From Chryseobacterium vaccae (lineage in GTDB: Bacteria > Bacteroidota > Bacteroidia > Flavobacteriales > Weeksellaceae), in NCBI RefSeq assembly GCF_009602705.1, contig NZ_VSWH01000001.1, positions 1,426,001-1,490,000 on the forward strand: a stretch of DNA of 64,000 bases, read 5' to 3'. The position numbers and the translations under genes are program-made. Under the pieces are notes generated by a model that searched no databases, was not told where the DNA came from, and saw only the letters and a list, made by a program, of their open reading frames with translations. Shown here piece by piece: positions 7,832-16,123 of this stretch. The first letter of the stretch is position 1; each line of letters opens with the position of its first letter.

Positions 7832-9451
7832 ATGAGATTTCACAACTATTTTTTATTATTCATCACCCTGCACATGTTTGCATTGGGAAAAAGCCAGAAA
7901 GTATCTGAAGAACAGCTAAAAAACGAACTGCAGCAGATCCAAAACAATATTGCTAAGACAGGAATAGTAAGCACAACCGTCCGGGATCTCGAAAAAAAAT
8001 ACAAAACGGCAAAAGAGAACAAATACGATATTAGTTTCCTGATAGGTGCTGAACTGGTGCGGACCTATAGTACATTAGACAATACAGAGAAAGTTATTGA
8101 GGTTTGCACAGATGTAGAAAAATATATTAATGAGCGCAGCCCATCAGAATTAGTATCCAATATGTATAGGATTAAAGCCCGTTCATTGGGGGATCTGGGC
8201 TTTCTGGAAGATTCCCATAAAGCATATCAGATTTCAAAAAAATACCTGAAAACAATCAAAGACAACGACGTCCGTCATTATTACGGCAGTTTATTTTACT
8301 CCAATTATTCATCTTATTTTGATCAGAGTAAAAAACAGTCCGACTCTGTTCGTTTATGTCTTTTAAAAGGGTTAAGCGAGGCAGAAAAAATCTCTGATAA
8401 AAGCACGGAAATACACTCACAAAAGAAATACGACCTGATTCTTTCCATACAGCCCAATCTTGCGCTCTACTATTTATGGATCATGAAGCCTTCCGATCCA
8501 AAAACAGCAGAGAAATATCTTTTAAAATCACTGAAGGTTGTTGGCAGCAGAAAGATAAACCCTCTTAATGAAATGAACCTTTACAGAACAGCGGGTGACT
8601 TTTATTTTGATCAGAAAGACAATGATAAAGCCATTCATTATGCCAAGGAAGGTCTGAAACTGGAGAAAAGGATTTCTTCACCTGCCAGCAGGGAGGTTTT
8701 TTATGAGATTTTAACGGAAGCCTATTTAGCACAGAGTAATACGGCGGAAGGAAAAAAATACAGCCAGCTTCTTACTGAATTAAAAGACAGTATAAAAATA
8801 GCAGAAAAACATTCGGTAAACAAGGTTACCCGTGTAATAAAAAAAGAGAAAGACCAGGAAAAGAATACTACGCTTAAAAATTATCTGTATATTTTCCTGA
8901 TCATTATCATTGCAGTAGGGGCTGCTATATGGTATTACTGGAAAAGAAGAAATAAAATTCTTCAGCATAAATTCCAGGAATTGATAACAAAAATCAAACA
9001 TGAGACGGAAATCCAGAACTCTGAAAAAGAAAAAGAGGAAGAAAAAACAGTAAAAGCACCCCAAACAATTCCGGAGGAAACCATTAATCAATTATTAAGT
9101 AAAATCGCCAGATTTGAAAAAACAGAAAAATACTTAAAGAGTGATCTTACCATCGCAGGGCTTGCAAGTGATCTTAACACTAATACAAAATATCTTTCTG
9201 AAGTCATAAAAAATTACAGGGGTAAAAATTTCAATGGTTACATCAATAGTCTCAGAGTTAAGTATATTACCCTGAAGCTTTACGAGCAGGATGTCTACAG
9301 AAAATATAAAATCAGTGTTTTAGCGGAGTTATGCGGATATGCCACACCACGGGTGTTTCAGAATGCCTTTAAAAATGAAACGGGCTTAACCCCTTCAGAC
9401 TTTATTGAGAAACTGAAGAAAGAAAAAGAACCTGAAATATTGGAAGTATAA
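7832..9451 (+). CDS. Membrane TPR regulator with AraC-family HTH
   Basis: 539 residues from ATG 7832. An N-terminal signal sequence (to about residue 20) leads to a TPR region of about 300 residues in the periplasm, with repeats such as KAIHYAKEGLKLEKRI. One membrane helix follows (NYLYIFLIIIIAVGAAIWYY, about 350-370), then a cytosolic linker rich in Lys/Glu and a C-terminal AraC HTH domain (about 425-525): DLTIAGLASDLNTNTKYLSE, then the second HTH around ISVLAELCGYATPRVFQNAF. This is a one-component regulator: the TPR domain presumably senses a peptide or envelope signal. It is a paralogue of 42354-43946 and related to the decayed gene at 40653. Target genes are unknown. A terminator follows at 9461. 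Confidence 0.88.
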   Translation: MRFHNYFLLFITLHMFALGKSQKVSEEQLKNELQQIQNNIAKTGIVSTTVRDLEKKYKTAKENKYDISFLIGAELVRTYSTLDNTEKVIEVCTDVEKYINERSPSELVSNMYRIKARSLGDLGFLEDSHKAYQISKKYLKTIKDNDVRHYYGSLFYSNYSSYFDQSKKQSDSVRLCLLKGLSEAEKISDKSTEIHSQKKYDLILSIQPNLALYYLWIMKPSDPKTAEKYLLKSLKVVGSRKINPLNEMNLYRTAGDFYFDQKDNDKAIHYAKEGLKLEKRISSPASREVFYEILTEAYLAQSNTAEGKKYSQLLTELKDSIKIAEKHSVNKVTRVIKKEKDQEKNTTLKNYLYIFLIIIIAVGAAIWYYWKRRNKILQHKFQELITKIKHETEIQNSEKEKEEEKTVKAPQTIPEETINQLLSKIARFEKTEKYLKSDLTIAGLASDLNTNTKYLSEVIKNYRGKNFNGYINSLRVKYITLKLYEQDVYRKYKISVLAELCGYATPRVFQNAFKNETGLTPSDFIEKLKKEKEPEILEV

Positions 9452-9460
9452 TATCAATAG

Positions 9461-9492
9461 AGGCTGTCAAAAGTGAGACAGCCTTTTCTTTT
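9461..9492 (+). terminator. Rho-independent terminator
   Basis: AGGCTGTC pairs with GACAGCCT around an 8-nt loop, followed by TTTTCTTTTTC. It lies 10 bp after the stop of the TPR/AraC gene. Confidence 0.85.
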
Positions 9493-9668
9493 TCTTACAA
9501 TAATAACAAAAGAGATGCTTTTCTTCGTTGTTGTGAAAGAAATTGGCATAGGTCTGGAACCTAAAAAATGATCCATACCAGACAAACCATTCAGCTTCGT
9601 GCGGTATTTACGAATAATTTTTTGATAATCAACTAATTAAACCCACATATATTCGTTTATTTTTATTA

Positions 9669-9676
9669 TATATTTG
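9669..9676 (+). promoter_or_regulatory. -7 box, probable promoter of the DEAD/cold-shock unit
   Basis: TATATTTG matches TAnnTTTG. It lies about 340 bp before the DEAD-box start, so the transcript would have an unusually long leader. No good -33 element at the standard spacing. Confidence 0.35.
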
Positions 9677-9775
9677 CAAAGCATTTATAAAAACAGGTTT
9701 CTGCCTTTGCTATTCTGTCATAGTTTAAAATCACCATTTTTTCTTTCAGTTTTGCTTTTTCAGCTGCCCAATTTT

Positions 9776-9805
9776 TAACCTCATTTGTAAAAGAACATGA
9801 GGTTA
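9776..9805 (+). promoter_or_regulatory. Leader hairpin upstream of the DEAD-box/cold-shock genes
   Basis: TAACCTCAT pairs perfectly with ATGAGGTTA across a 12-nt loop, inside the predicted long 5' leader. There is no T-run, so it is not an obvious terminator. Further on, CCAATAAATCA occurs twice (near 9845 and 9874). Long structured leaders are known for cold-shock mRNAs in other bacteria; the role here is inference. Confidence 0.4.
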
Positions 9806-10015
9806 ATAAAGTCCTGCTTTACAACAGGAAAGAAACGTCATTGCCAATAAATCAATGCTATTATATAATACCAATAAATCATTGAATGAGTTGAAGCAAG
9901 CAAAATGATGAATAGAAAAAAAACATTCTTTATTTATCCTTATTCATTAATTCACCAACTTTAAAATACAGATAAAAAGAATTGACAAAGTATAGGAAAC
10001 CCGGAAAATTTTATA

Positions 10016-10666
10016 ATGAGTTTTAAAGATTTAAATTTAATCAATCCTATTATCCGCGCTGCAACAGAGACAGGCTACTCTAAACCTGCTGAAATACAGT
10101 ATTCTGCAATTCCCAATATCTTATCAGGAAAAGATATCATAGGTTGTGCACCAACAGGAACAGAAAGAATAGCTGCTTTTGTAATGCCTATACTTCAACT
10201 GTTAAAAAAACACACTGCCGAACATAACGGAATACGAATTTTAATACTTACCCCGACGCGGGAACAGATTGTACAGATTGAAAAAGGTTTTGAAATATAC
10301 AGTAAGTATCTGCCATTGTCTCAACTTTCTATTTCTGAAGATACTTCTGCAGGAAGCCAGCTTGCTGCTTTGAGAAAACGGGTGGATATTCTTGTCGCAA
10401 ATCCCGGAAGACTTCTGGACGTAATCACCCAGAGACGTATTGATCTTTCTAAAATTGAAATGCTTGTAGTGGATGAAGCAGACAAAATGCTGGATCTGGG
10501 ATTTATCAGCGATATAAAAAATATTCTGAGACTTGTTCCTGTAAAAAGACAAACATTGTTTTTTTCTGCAACAATGTCTTCTGCAGTAAGAAAATTTGCA
10601 GACACTTTACTGAATAATCCGGCTGAAGTTACAACTACTCCGGCTACCTATCAGTACCACAGCTGA
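10016..10666 (+). CDS. Truncated DEAD-box protein, RecA1 only, probably inactive
   Basis: 216 residues from ATG 10016, against about 370-450 for a full DEAD-box RNA helicase. Present: Q motif (GYSKPAEIQ, Gln28), PTRE at 80-83, PGR at 130-132, DEAD at 153-156, SAT at 184-186. The Walker A motif reads APTGTERI at 45-52 where the family has AxTGxGKT, so the catalytic Lys and Thr are gone. The RecA2 domain is absent. In the +1 frame just before and after the stop (10653-10697) the DNA reads STTAEIKSC, which resembles the linker that normally continues after TP in these proteins, so the C-terminus was probably lost by a frameshift plus deletion. The intact remaining frame could still bind RNA. A cold-shock gene follows 78 bp downstream. 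Confidence 0.75.
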   Translation: MSFKDLNLINPIIRAATETGYSKPAEIQYSAIPNILSGKDIIGCAPTGTERIAAFVMPILQLLKKHTAEHNGIRILILTPTREQIVQIEKGFEIYSKYLPLSQLSISEDTSAGSQLAALRKRVDILVANPGRLLDVITQRRIDLSKIEMLVVDEADKMLDLGFISDIKNILRLVPVKRQTLFFSATMSSAVRKFADTLLNNPAEVTTTPATYQYHS

Positions 10667-10744
10667 AATAAAATCCTGTATGGAATATTTTATATAATCA
10701 GCAATATTTAATAAATAAAATAATAATTTTTAATAACAATTACA

Positions 10745-10939
10745 ATGCAACAAGGCACAGTAAAATTTTTCAATGAGGCAAAAGGCTTCGGATTTATTTC
10801 TCCTTCAGACGGGAGCAAAGATATATTTGTACATTCTTCAGGATTAATCACAAAATCTATCCGTGAAAATGATAAAGTAACTTTTGATGTACAAAAAGGA
10901 GATAAGGGCTTGAATGCAGTGAATGTAAAGCTAGCATAA
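10745..10939 (+). CDS. Cold-shock protein (CspA family)
   Basis: 64 residues from ATG 10745, the full length of a single cold-shock domain. It has RNP1 (KGFGFIS) and RNP2 (DIFVHSS), MQQGTVKFFNEAKGFGF at the start and DKVTFDVQKGDKGLNAVNV at the end. It is a single-stranded nucleic-acid-binding OB fold acting as an RNA chaperone in the cytosol. It is probably co-transcribed with the truncated DEAD-box gene, a pairing known for full-length helicases in Flavobacteriia. A strong terminator follows at 11026. Confidence 0.95.
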   Translation: MQQGTVKFFNEAKGFGFISPSDGSKDIFVHSSGLITKSIRENDKVTFDVQKGDKGLNAVNVKLA

Positions 10940-11025
10940 TCTAAATCTTATCATAAATAGTATATTGTTTGAATGAATATTGATATAAGTCTCAAATACT
11001 TTTTATTTTATATTCTATTCGTTAG

Positions 11026-11056
11026 CCTCCCGTATGATTCGGGAGGTTTTTCTTTT
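11026..11056 (+). terminator. Rho-independent terminator of the cold-shock gene
   Basis: CCTCCCG pairs with CGGGAGG around a 7-nt loop, followed by TTTTTCTTTTC. It is a canonical intrinsic terminator. Confidence 0.92.
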
Positions 11057-12712
11057 CTTAACCTGAATCATTAAATCAATCCATAATAGCATTCTTAATC
11101 TCAAAAAAACATAATAGAGAAATCAAAGGAGGCGGAGAACCATGTTTTAAAGATTCGTACTGTTATGAAAGGGATTACAAAGAATAAGCATCAAAATCAT
11201 TTAAGTTTACTAAAAACTTCAGCCAGTATTAAATTGAACAAAATGTTTAATAAGGCTAAAGGCATAAAAAATATGAAAAAAAATTACTATTCTTCCTACC
11301 GTTTCCTGAAATTCCAACATCAGCATTGCAGATAACGAAATGTATGCTCGTATTATCATCCATCATCAGGATACAAGTTTTGGATTTAGAAGGCTTATAT
11401 TCTGTCAATATCATTTCTTTACGCTCTTCCATCAATAAAAACAGAAACTGATGACTTTTTAATCCCCGCTATGATATACCCTTCAGTTGTTATCTTTATA
11501 TTAATAACAGAATTCACATGTTCTATTTTGATAAGACAAAATTTAACACAGAGAACAATATCATTCTCTGTGTTGTAAATATTTTGTTAATATATTAGAT
11601 TGTGTTTTCGACGACAAAAATATTCAAAGATGTGATAGATCAGATATACCAGGCCGTTAAAAAGCGTTAACACAAAAGCCATTTATCAATATAAAACGTT
11701 AACAAAATATACATATAAAACTGATAATCAATATTATAAATAAAAAACATTGTTAATTTCATTAAGCAAACAAATAAAACGAACTTTTGTTTTCTATTTT
11801 TAAGATCTAGTTATTTTTTTAATAGATATAGAATAATTCTGCCTCTGATCATCATTTTTGCTCTCCTACATTTATTAAAAAAAGCGACAAATATTTCTAT
11901 AAAATACATTATGAACTCTCCTTAATTTGAAAAAATCGAAACAGCAGAAAATTTGAAAAAATAATATTAAATAACATCTATTCAGAGATTTTTCAAAAAG
12001 ACATATTAAAATTTAACCAATATTGACAATATATAGGATATTTTAAATTTATTAATAGTTCAAAAAACATAACAGTCTATTTTACAGCTTACTACAATAC
12101 TGACAATTAACATTATTCTCAAAAAAAACATGATCGGTTAACAAGTATTAACAGCAGTCAATAGCAGGAAATTCAGATTATTGAACTTATTTTACAGCAC
12201 ACTTACTTTTCAACAGCACACAATGATGAAAAACAATTTCAATTTCGGAGGAATATCAGTGCACTGAAAATAGTCTGAATTGAATTTCGCTGTCTTAATC
12301 AGGCACAATTTAAAAATTTTAGTTGTGCCTTGGCAGCGGTATCTTATTTTATGTTGGATCGTAGTAACTAATTTATCTTCAATTCCGAAGGCTATATAAA
12401 AAAACTTAGCGTGATAATTAAAGAATTGAAACTGCATAGTATTCTACCGCTTCAGCCACACAGATTTAATCTCAATTTTTTAAAGTTCCTGCTTCCCAGG
12501 TCAATCAGATCCAATACCCCATCTTAACTCTTAATGAGAAATCAATAATATTATTTGATATTTTCAAACCGTAAGTTTAATAGTTAGACTTATTTGTAGT
12601 AAACAGCTTAGAAAAGACTTCAGCGGGGACTTCCTATTTATTATTCCACTCACTTTAATATTCAGTCATCTGCTACTATCAATTATCAATATAAATTACT
12701 CCGCACTTATTG
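11057..12712. other. Gene-poor AT-rich stretch, about 1.65 kb
   Basis: I see no convincing gene. An AAAGGAGG sequence at about 11127 precedes an ATG-TTT-TAA, a three-codon frame. A 56-codon basic frame runs 11165-11335 with no family features. On the minus strand, fragments around 11300-11520 read like protein in two frames (TEGYIIAGIKKSSVSVFIDG; SKTCILMMDDNTSIHFVICN) and may be gene remnants. GTTAAC and GTTAA(A) motifs recur between 11655 and 12165. A 75-residue minus-strand frame at 12210-12437 has no support. Confidence 0.5.
11545..11574. terminator. Strong hairpin, possible bidirectional terminator
   Basis: AACACAGAGAA pairs perfectly (11 bp) with TTCTCTGTGTT around an 8-nt loop. The flanks are A/T-rich on both sides but without long T-runs. 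It sits in the gene-poor stretch, so if it is a terminator, the gene it served has decayed or is not recognised. Confidence 0.5.
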
Positions 12713-14077
12713 CTATTTATCTAAAAATAGTCTTTTCCGTATTTCCGCCACCCCCGCTTTGGTTAATTTAATGGTGGAATATTTTCCATTCACATCTTTA
12801 ATAAACTCAACAGTTCTGTTATCATCATCTGACCTGAAGAATTTATTATCTGATTCAGGGAATAGTTCAATGTCAAAGTCATTAAAATAGAGCTTTCCTT
12901 TGTTTTCAAGAATCTTAATATCTTCATAATTTCCCTCAAAGAGCTTATAAAGTGACGGGTTGCTTTTAACCTTCTGATGACGGTATGGAAGCTCAACCTC
13001 TTTACCAAAGCATATTGCCGATAAGCCGTATGCAAGCAGGTAAGCCGGGGACTGATTATTAGAAAGCACAATAACAAGCAAACCATCATCTGTAAAACGG
13101 TTGAAGGAAGTCATGGTTCCCAAAAAGCCTCCATCATGAGCGATTAAATGATGTCCATGATTATAGAAAGGATTGATGAGAAATCCATATCCAAAATTTT
13201 GTTCGTTATAGGAAGTAAACATTCTGTTTTTCATTTCTTTTGATAAAATAGCAGTCCCATAAAGCGCTCTGTCCCATAATGCCAAATCTTCAACGGTAGA
13301 ATAAACACCATCATGTCCAATGTTAAATTCCCAATTAATATATGGATTATGGGCCAACCCATGTTCCGTGTGATGATAAACTTTCGCTTTTTTTAGAATT
13401 ATCGAATCATTATTACTAGTTCCAGTATTCTTCATTCCTGCTTTTTCAAATATATTTTTTTTCAAAAAAACTGCATATTTTTCTCCTGATACTTTTTCAA
13501 TAATCTTACCTAATAAATAGTAACCAATATTGCTATACTCACTTTTAGTTCCCGGCAAAAATTCATAGGGTATTTTTTTTATTTCCTTATAGGCAGAATC
13601 AGCTGATATGGTACTTAAAGCCAATTCTTTAAATCCTAAGGAAAGTCCGGAAGAATGTGATAATAACATATGAAGGGTAACATTTTCGGCATTAGGGAAA
13701 TCCGGAAGAAATTTATTTAACTTATCATCAAGTGATAATTTTCCTTTTTCTGCTAATTGAAGAATTGCAGATGCTGTAAATTGCTTTGTTACAGATGCTA
13801 ACTGAAATTTGGTATCTATTGTATTTTTAATATTCCATTCGTAATCTGCTAAGCCATAAGCCTTCCGCAGAAGCACAGAATCATTTCTGGTAATCAGAAC
13901 GGTACCGCTAAATCCATTCACATCTGCCTGAGTCTGCATATATTTTGATAATTTTTCAGAGAGACTCATCTGACTCTCTGTTACATTACCTTTCTTCTCA
14001 ATCGTTTTGGTTTGTGAAAAGCCTTTGATGGAGAGTAATCCGATTCCTAAAAAAAATAATACTTTTGAGTTTATCAT
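12713..14077 (-). CDS. Serine hydrolase, beta-lactamase/PBP-like family
   Basis: 454 residues from ATG 14077 with a signal peptide (MINSKVLFFLGIGLLSIKGF then SQ). Catalytic motifs of the class C beta-lactamase / D-Ala-D-Ala carboxypeptidase fold: SVTK (Ser95, Lys98), YSN (Tyr181, Asn183) and HDGG near residue 317 in place of KTG. The C-terminal ~100 residues form a small beta domain (DIKILENKGKLYFNDF). Such proteins act as peptidases or esterases on D-amino-acid or other substrates in the periplasm; true beta-lactamase activity is not implied. It lies 72 bp after the DUF1266 gene and is the last of a minus-strand run. One of three such hydrolases within 6 kb. Confidence 0.9.
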   Translation of the reverse strand: MINSKVLFFLGIGLLSIKGFSQTKTIEKKGNVTESQMSLSEKLSKYMQTQADVNGFSGTVLITRNDSVLLRKAYGLADYEWNIKNTIDTKFQLASVTKQFTASAILQLAEKGKLSLDDKLNKFLPDFPNAENVTLHMLLSHSSGLSLGFKELALSTISADSAYKEIKKIPYEFLPGTKSEYSNIGYYLLGKIIEKVSGEKYAVFLKKNIFEKAGMKNTGTSNNDSIILKKAKVYHHTEHGLAHNPYINWEFNIGHDGVYSTVEDLALWDRALYGTAILSKEMKNRMFTSYNEQNFGYGFLINPFYNHGHHLIAHDGGFLGTMTSFNRFTDDGLLVIVLSNNQSPAYLLAYGLSAICFGKEVELPYRHQKVKSNPSLYKLFEGNYEDIKILENKGKLYFNDFDIELFPESDNKFFRSDDDNRTVEFIKDVNGKYSTIKLTKAGVAEIRKRLFLDK

Positions 14078-14149
14078 ACTTATTGGATTTTGAATCTAGA
14101 ATTTTTAATCAGAGATATGTTTTATTTTTGAGTGGGCTTTGGTTATTAT

Positions 14150-14821
14150 TCAATAAATCATTTGCAATCTGTACCATTCCGTTATTAAAGCCGCCCCCCA
14201 CATTGCTCTTCCAAAAATATAACTCGTTGTATATTCTTTCCAGGTGCTGCAATATTTTTTCAATTCTTTATGGGATTTTGCCAAATATTCTATGAGTTCT
14301 TTTTCAGAAATATAATTTAATTCGCAGCAGCAACGTGCTAAGAATACACTTCTTCCATAATTCCAGCCGCTATCTTTTGTCTTTTTTAACTGAGCAAAGT
14401 CTGTGACAATCTTCTGCTCAATCAATTCAGGAACAACATTTCCCAGTTTTCTGAACAGGACTAAATAGTATTCAAAAACGTCTTCTTCATCTGGTAAATT
14501 TGACTTTAAAATGTCAGTATAATTTTTTGAATTTTCAAATGCTTTATAGACGATATCAAGATTTTCATCCTGATTTCTGTCGTGCAGACTTTGGAGAATT
14601 TCCATGGCCTGATTTTGATCTGATATTCCCCAATAGGTTTCAACCAGCTTTGTAGTATCAGATTTATTCAACCCTGTTTCATAAGAGTTCAGGTATGCCG
14701 ACTGTTGTTCGGCATACATTGAACCTACCAGCAAATGATCTAATAAATAGCCATTTACTCCATTTTTATCATTTAATCGGAGGCTTTTAAATGAATTCAA
14801 AAATTTTGAAAAGAGTCCCAT
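14150..14821 (-). CDS. DUF1266 domain-containing protein
   Basis: 223 residues from ATG 14821. The C-terminal half has the DUF1266 pattern: SGWNYGRSVFLARCCCELNY, ISEKELIEYL, then WKEYTTSYIFGRAMWGA, matching the family's W-x-x-GR-x-x-x-LARW...YISEEEAW...SWxEx...YLLGRxFW layout. No signal peptide or TM helix. The function of DUF1266 is unknown. Only 6 bp separate it from the stop of the 232-residue membrane protein upstream, so the two are translated together. Confidence 0.85.
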   Translation of the reverse strand: MGLFSKFLNSFKSLRLNDKNGVNGYLLDHLLVGSMYAEQQSAYLNSYETGLNKSDTTKLVETYWGISDQNQAMEILQSLHDRNQDENLDIVYKAFENSKNYTDILKSNLPDEEDVFEYYLVLFRKLGNVVPELIEQKIVTDFAQLKKTKDSGWNYGRSVFLARCCCELNYISEKELIEYLAKSHKELKKYCSTWKEYTTSYIFGRAMWGAALITEWYRLQMIY

Positions 14822-14827
14822 GGTATA

Positions 14828-15526
14828 TTAAGTCATTTTTAGGTTAGGGAATTTATCCTGTAAAATTTTCACAAATTTTTCGCCAACTACCTGATATTTT
14901 GCTCTTGTTTCTAATTGTTTTTTCAGATTGAGCATATCTTCCGGGTCAACCCTATAGTTAAGTCTATCGTGAATTTCAAGAGATAATGGGCTTCCGTCAA
15001 TATCGAAAGTAATAATATGGGTCTTTGGTAAATATTCCTCTGAGGATTTTGCATAAACACCCAATTGCGATTTCAAGATACCTCCATATTGAAGCACAGC
15101 TTTTTCAATTCTAAAATGATCAAATACAATATGTTCATCCAATTGCCCCACTGTATTGGTGCTGAAAAAGTGCAAATCGTTTCCACTTAACGCCCAAAAA
15201 CAATCTGTTTCAATTCGTTTGAGTTTTACACCTATTGCGGATAACGCTACATTTCTTATCCCGTCAGTTACAAGCTCCGGCACTTTATTGGTTGTTGACT
15301 GGGGAACAGATGCAGAAGTAAAAGCATCAATGGGTTTACCATTCATCCACTCTGTTAATTTTGAAAAATCCTGAGTTAAAAGTTCTTGTTTGTATTGGTT
15401 ATATTTAGTTCTTTCAGAATCTAAATTAATTTCTGATTTTGCAGTTTTGTGTTTTTTATTCATGATAATCATGAAAGCTACTCCTGCAATTACTAATACG
15501 ACTGGAATTAAAAATAATGGGTTCAT
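14828..15526 (-). CDS. Hypothetical protein with one N-terminal membrane anchor
   Basis: 232 residues from ATG 15526. The first 21 residues (MNPLFLIPVVLVIAGVAFMI) form a membrane helix followed by a positive stretch (NKKHKTAK), so the rest should lie in the cytosol. The soluble part alternates strands and helices (HIVFDHFRIEKAVLQYGG, THIITFDIDGSPLSLEI) in a way reminiscent of PH-like domains, but I cannot assign it. It sits between the 147-residue exported protein (24 bp upstream) and the DUF1266 gene (6 bp downstream), clearly one operon. Confidence 0.8.
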   Translation of the reverse strand: MNPLFLIPVVLVIAGVAFMIIMNKKHKTAKSEINLDSERTKYNQYKQELLTQDFSKLTEWMNGKPIDAFTSASVPQSTTNKVPELVTDGIRNVALSAIGVKLKRIETDCFWALSGNDLHFFSTNTVGQLDEHIVFDHFRIEKAVLQYGGILKSQLGVYAKSSEEYLPKTHIITFDIDGSPLSLEIHDRLNYRVDPEDMLNLKKQLETRAKYQVVGEKFVKILQDKFPNLKMT

Positions 15527-15550
15527 TTTTTTTGGTTTAAGTTTTTATGT

Positions 15551-15994
15551 TTAGATATGTGTTGTATTTATTTTTTTAGGCTTGTCTTTAGAAAAGATGC
15601 CATATAGGATTAGTCCGATGAATTTCCCTCCATATTTTGTGTAAAGTCCAAGCTGCAGAAGATTTTCTTTATTCAATTTATTTTCACTCAAAACCTGATC
15701 AAGCTGTTCATTGGTTAATTCGAAATATTCATCACTTTCTTTTTTTGCCAGAACCAATTTGGGTTCCTGCGTTATCCAAGCTGGAATTATCCAGGCAATA
15801 TTATATTCCTGGTGCATTCTTGCTAAATCCAGGTATTCTTTGGAGCCTTTACTTACAGCATATTTCTCCGTGTCAGGCAAATCTGCTACTATTTCTATTT
15901 TGTCAATCCTGCCAAAAGGAATTTTCGCCTTTGCTGACACAAAACTTGTTGTAAACATTAAAACAAAAGTTAATAAGAGCGTTTTTTTTATCAT
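15551..15994 (-). CDS. Exported hypothetical protein, 147 aa
   Basis: ATG at 15994 gives a signal peptide (MIKKTLLLTFVLMFTTSFVS then AKA). The mature part (IPFGRIDKIEIVADLPDTEK, then an amphipathic second half with LGLYTKYGGKFIGLILYGIF) may associate with the membrane near its C-terminus. No family recognised. Its start codon overlaps the stop of a tiny upstream frame (ATGA), a sign of translational coupling. Operon with the 232-residue membrane protein and DUF1266. Confidence 0.8.
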   Translation of the reverse strand: MIKKTLLLTFVLMFTTSFVSAKAKIPFGRIDKIEIVADLPDTEKYAVSKGSKEYLDLARMHQEYNIAWIIPAWITQEPKLVLAKKESDEYFELTNEQLDQVLSENKLNKENLLQLGLYTKYGGKFIGLILYGIFSKDKPKKINTTHI

Positions 15995-16101
15995 TTTTTG
16001 GTATTTGATTTTGGTTCATTAATATTATCAGAGATTGCGGCCTTATCATCTTGTTGCGAGTACGCAAACAGAGCATGGAACAGGAAAATTCCGGTCAGCA
16101 A
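15991..16101 (-). CDS. Tiny exported peptide, start codon uncertain
   Basis: A 36-codon frame reads as a signal peptide plus a short charged tail: LLTGIFLFHALFAYSQ then QDDKAAISDNINEPKSNTKK. Its TGA overlaps the ATG of the next gene (ATGA), and it begins 22 bp after the previous gene's stop, so it fits the operon. The oddity is the start: the DNA reads ATG-TAA-AAA-TTG-CTG, with an ATG at 16110 immediately followed by a stop. Either TTG at 16101 is used, or an original MKKLL... has a nonsense mutation at codon 2. Confidence 0.4.
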   Translation of the reverse strand: MLTGIFLFHALFAYSQQDDKAAISDNINEPKSNTKK

Positions 16102-16123
16102 TTTTTACATAGGAAGTTTTTAT

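Noticed and set aside
8780..9091. 103-residue minus-strand frame inside the TPR/AraC gene
   Set aside because: It is antisense to a well-supported gene, rich in Phe/Cys with no family pattern; a shadow frame.
10016..10666. Functional DEAD-box helicase
   Set aside because: Walker A lacks the Lys and Thr and RecA2 is absent, so ATP-driven unwinding is not supported.
11655..12165. GTTAAC-rich stretch as a replication origin
   Set aside because: No DnaA boxes of the TTATCCACA type and no dnaA or related genes nearby.
12210..12437. 75-residue minus-strand frame in the gene-poor stretch
   Set aside because: No signal, no domain, unusual composition and no neighbour support; not called as a gene.
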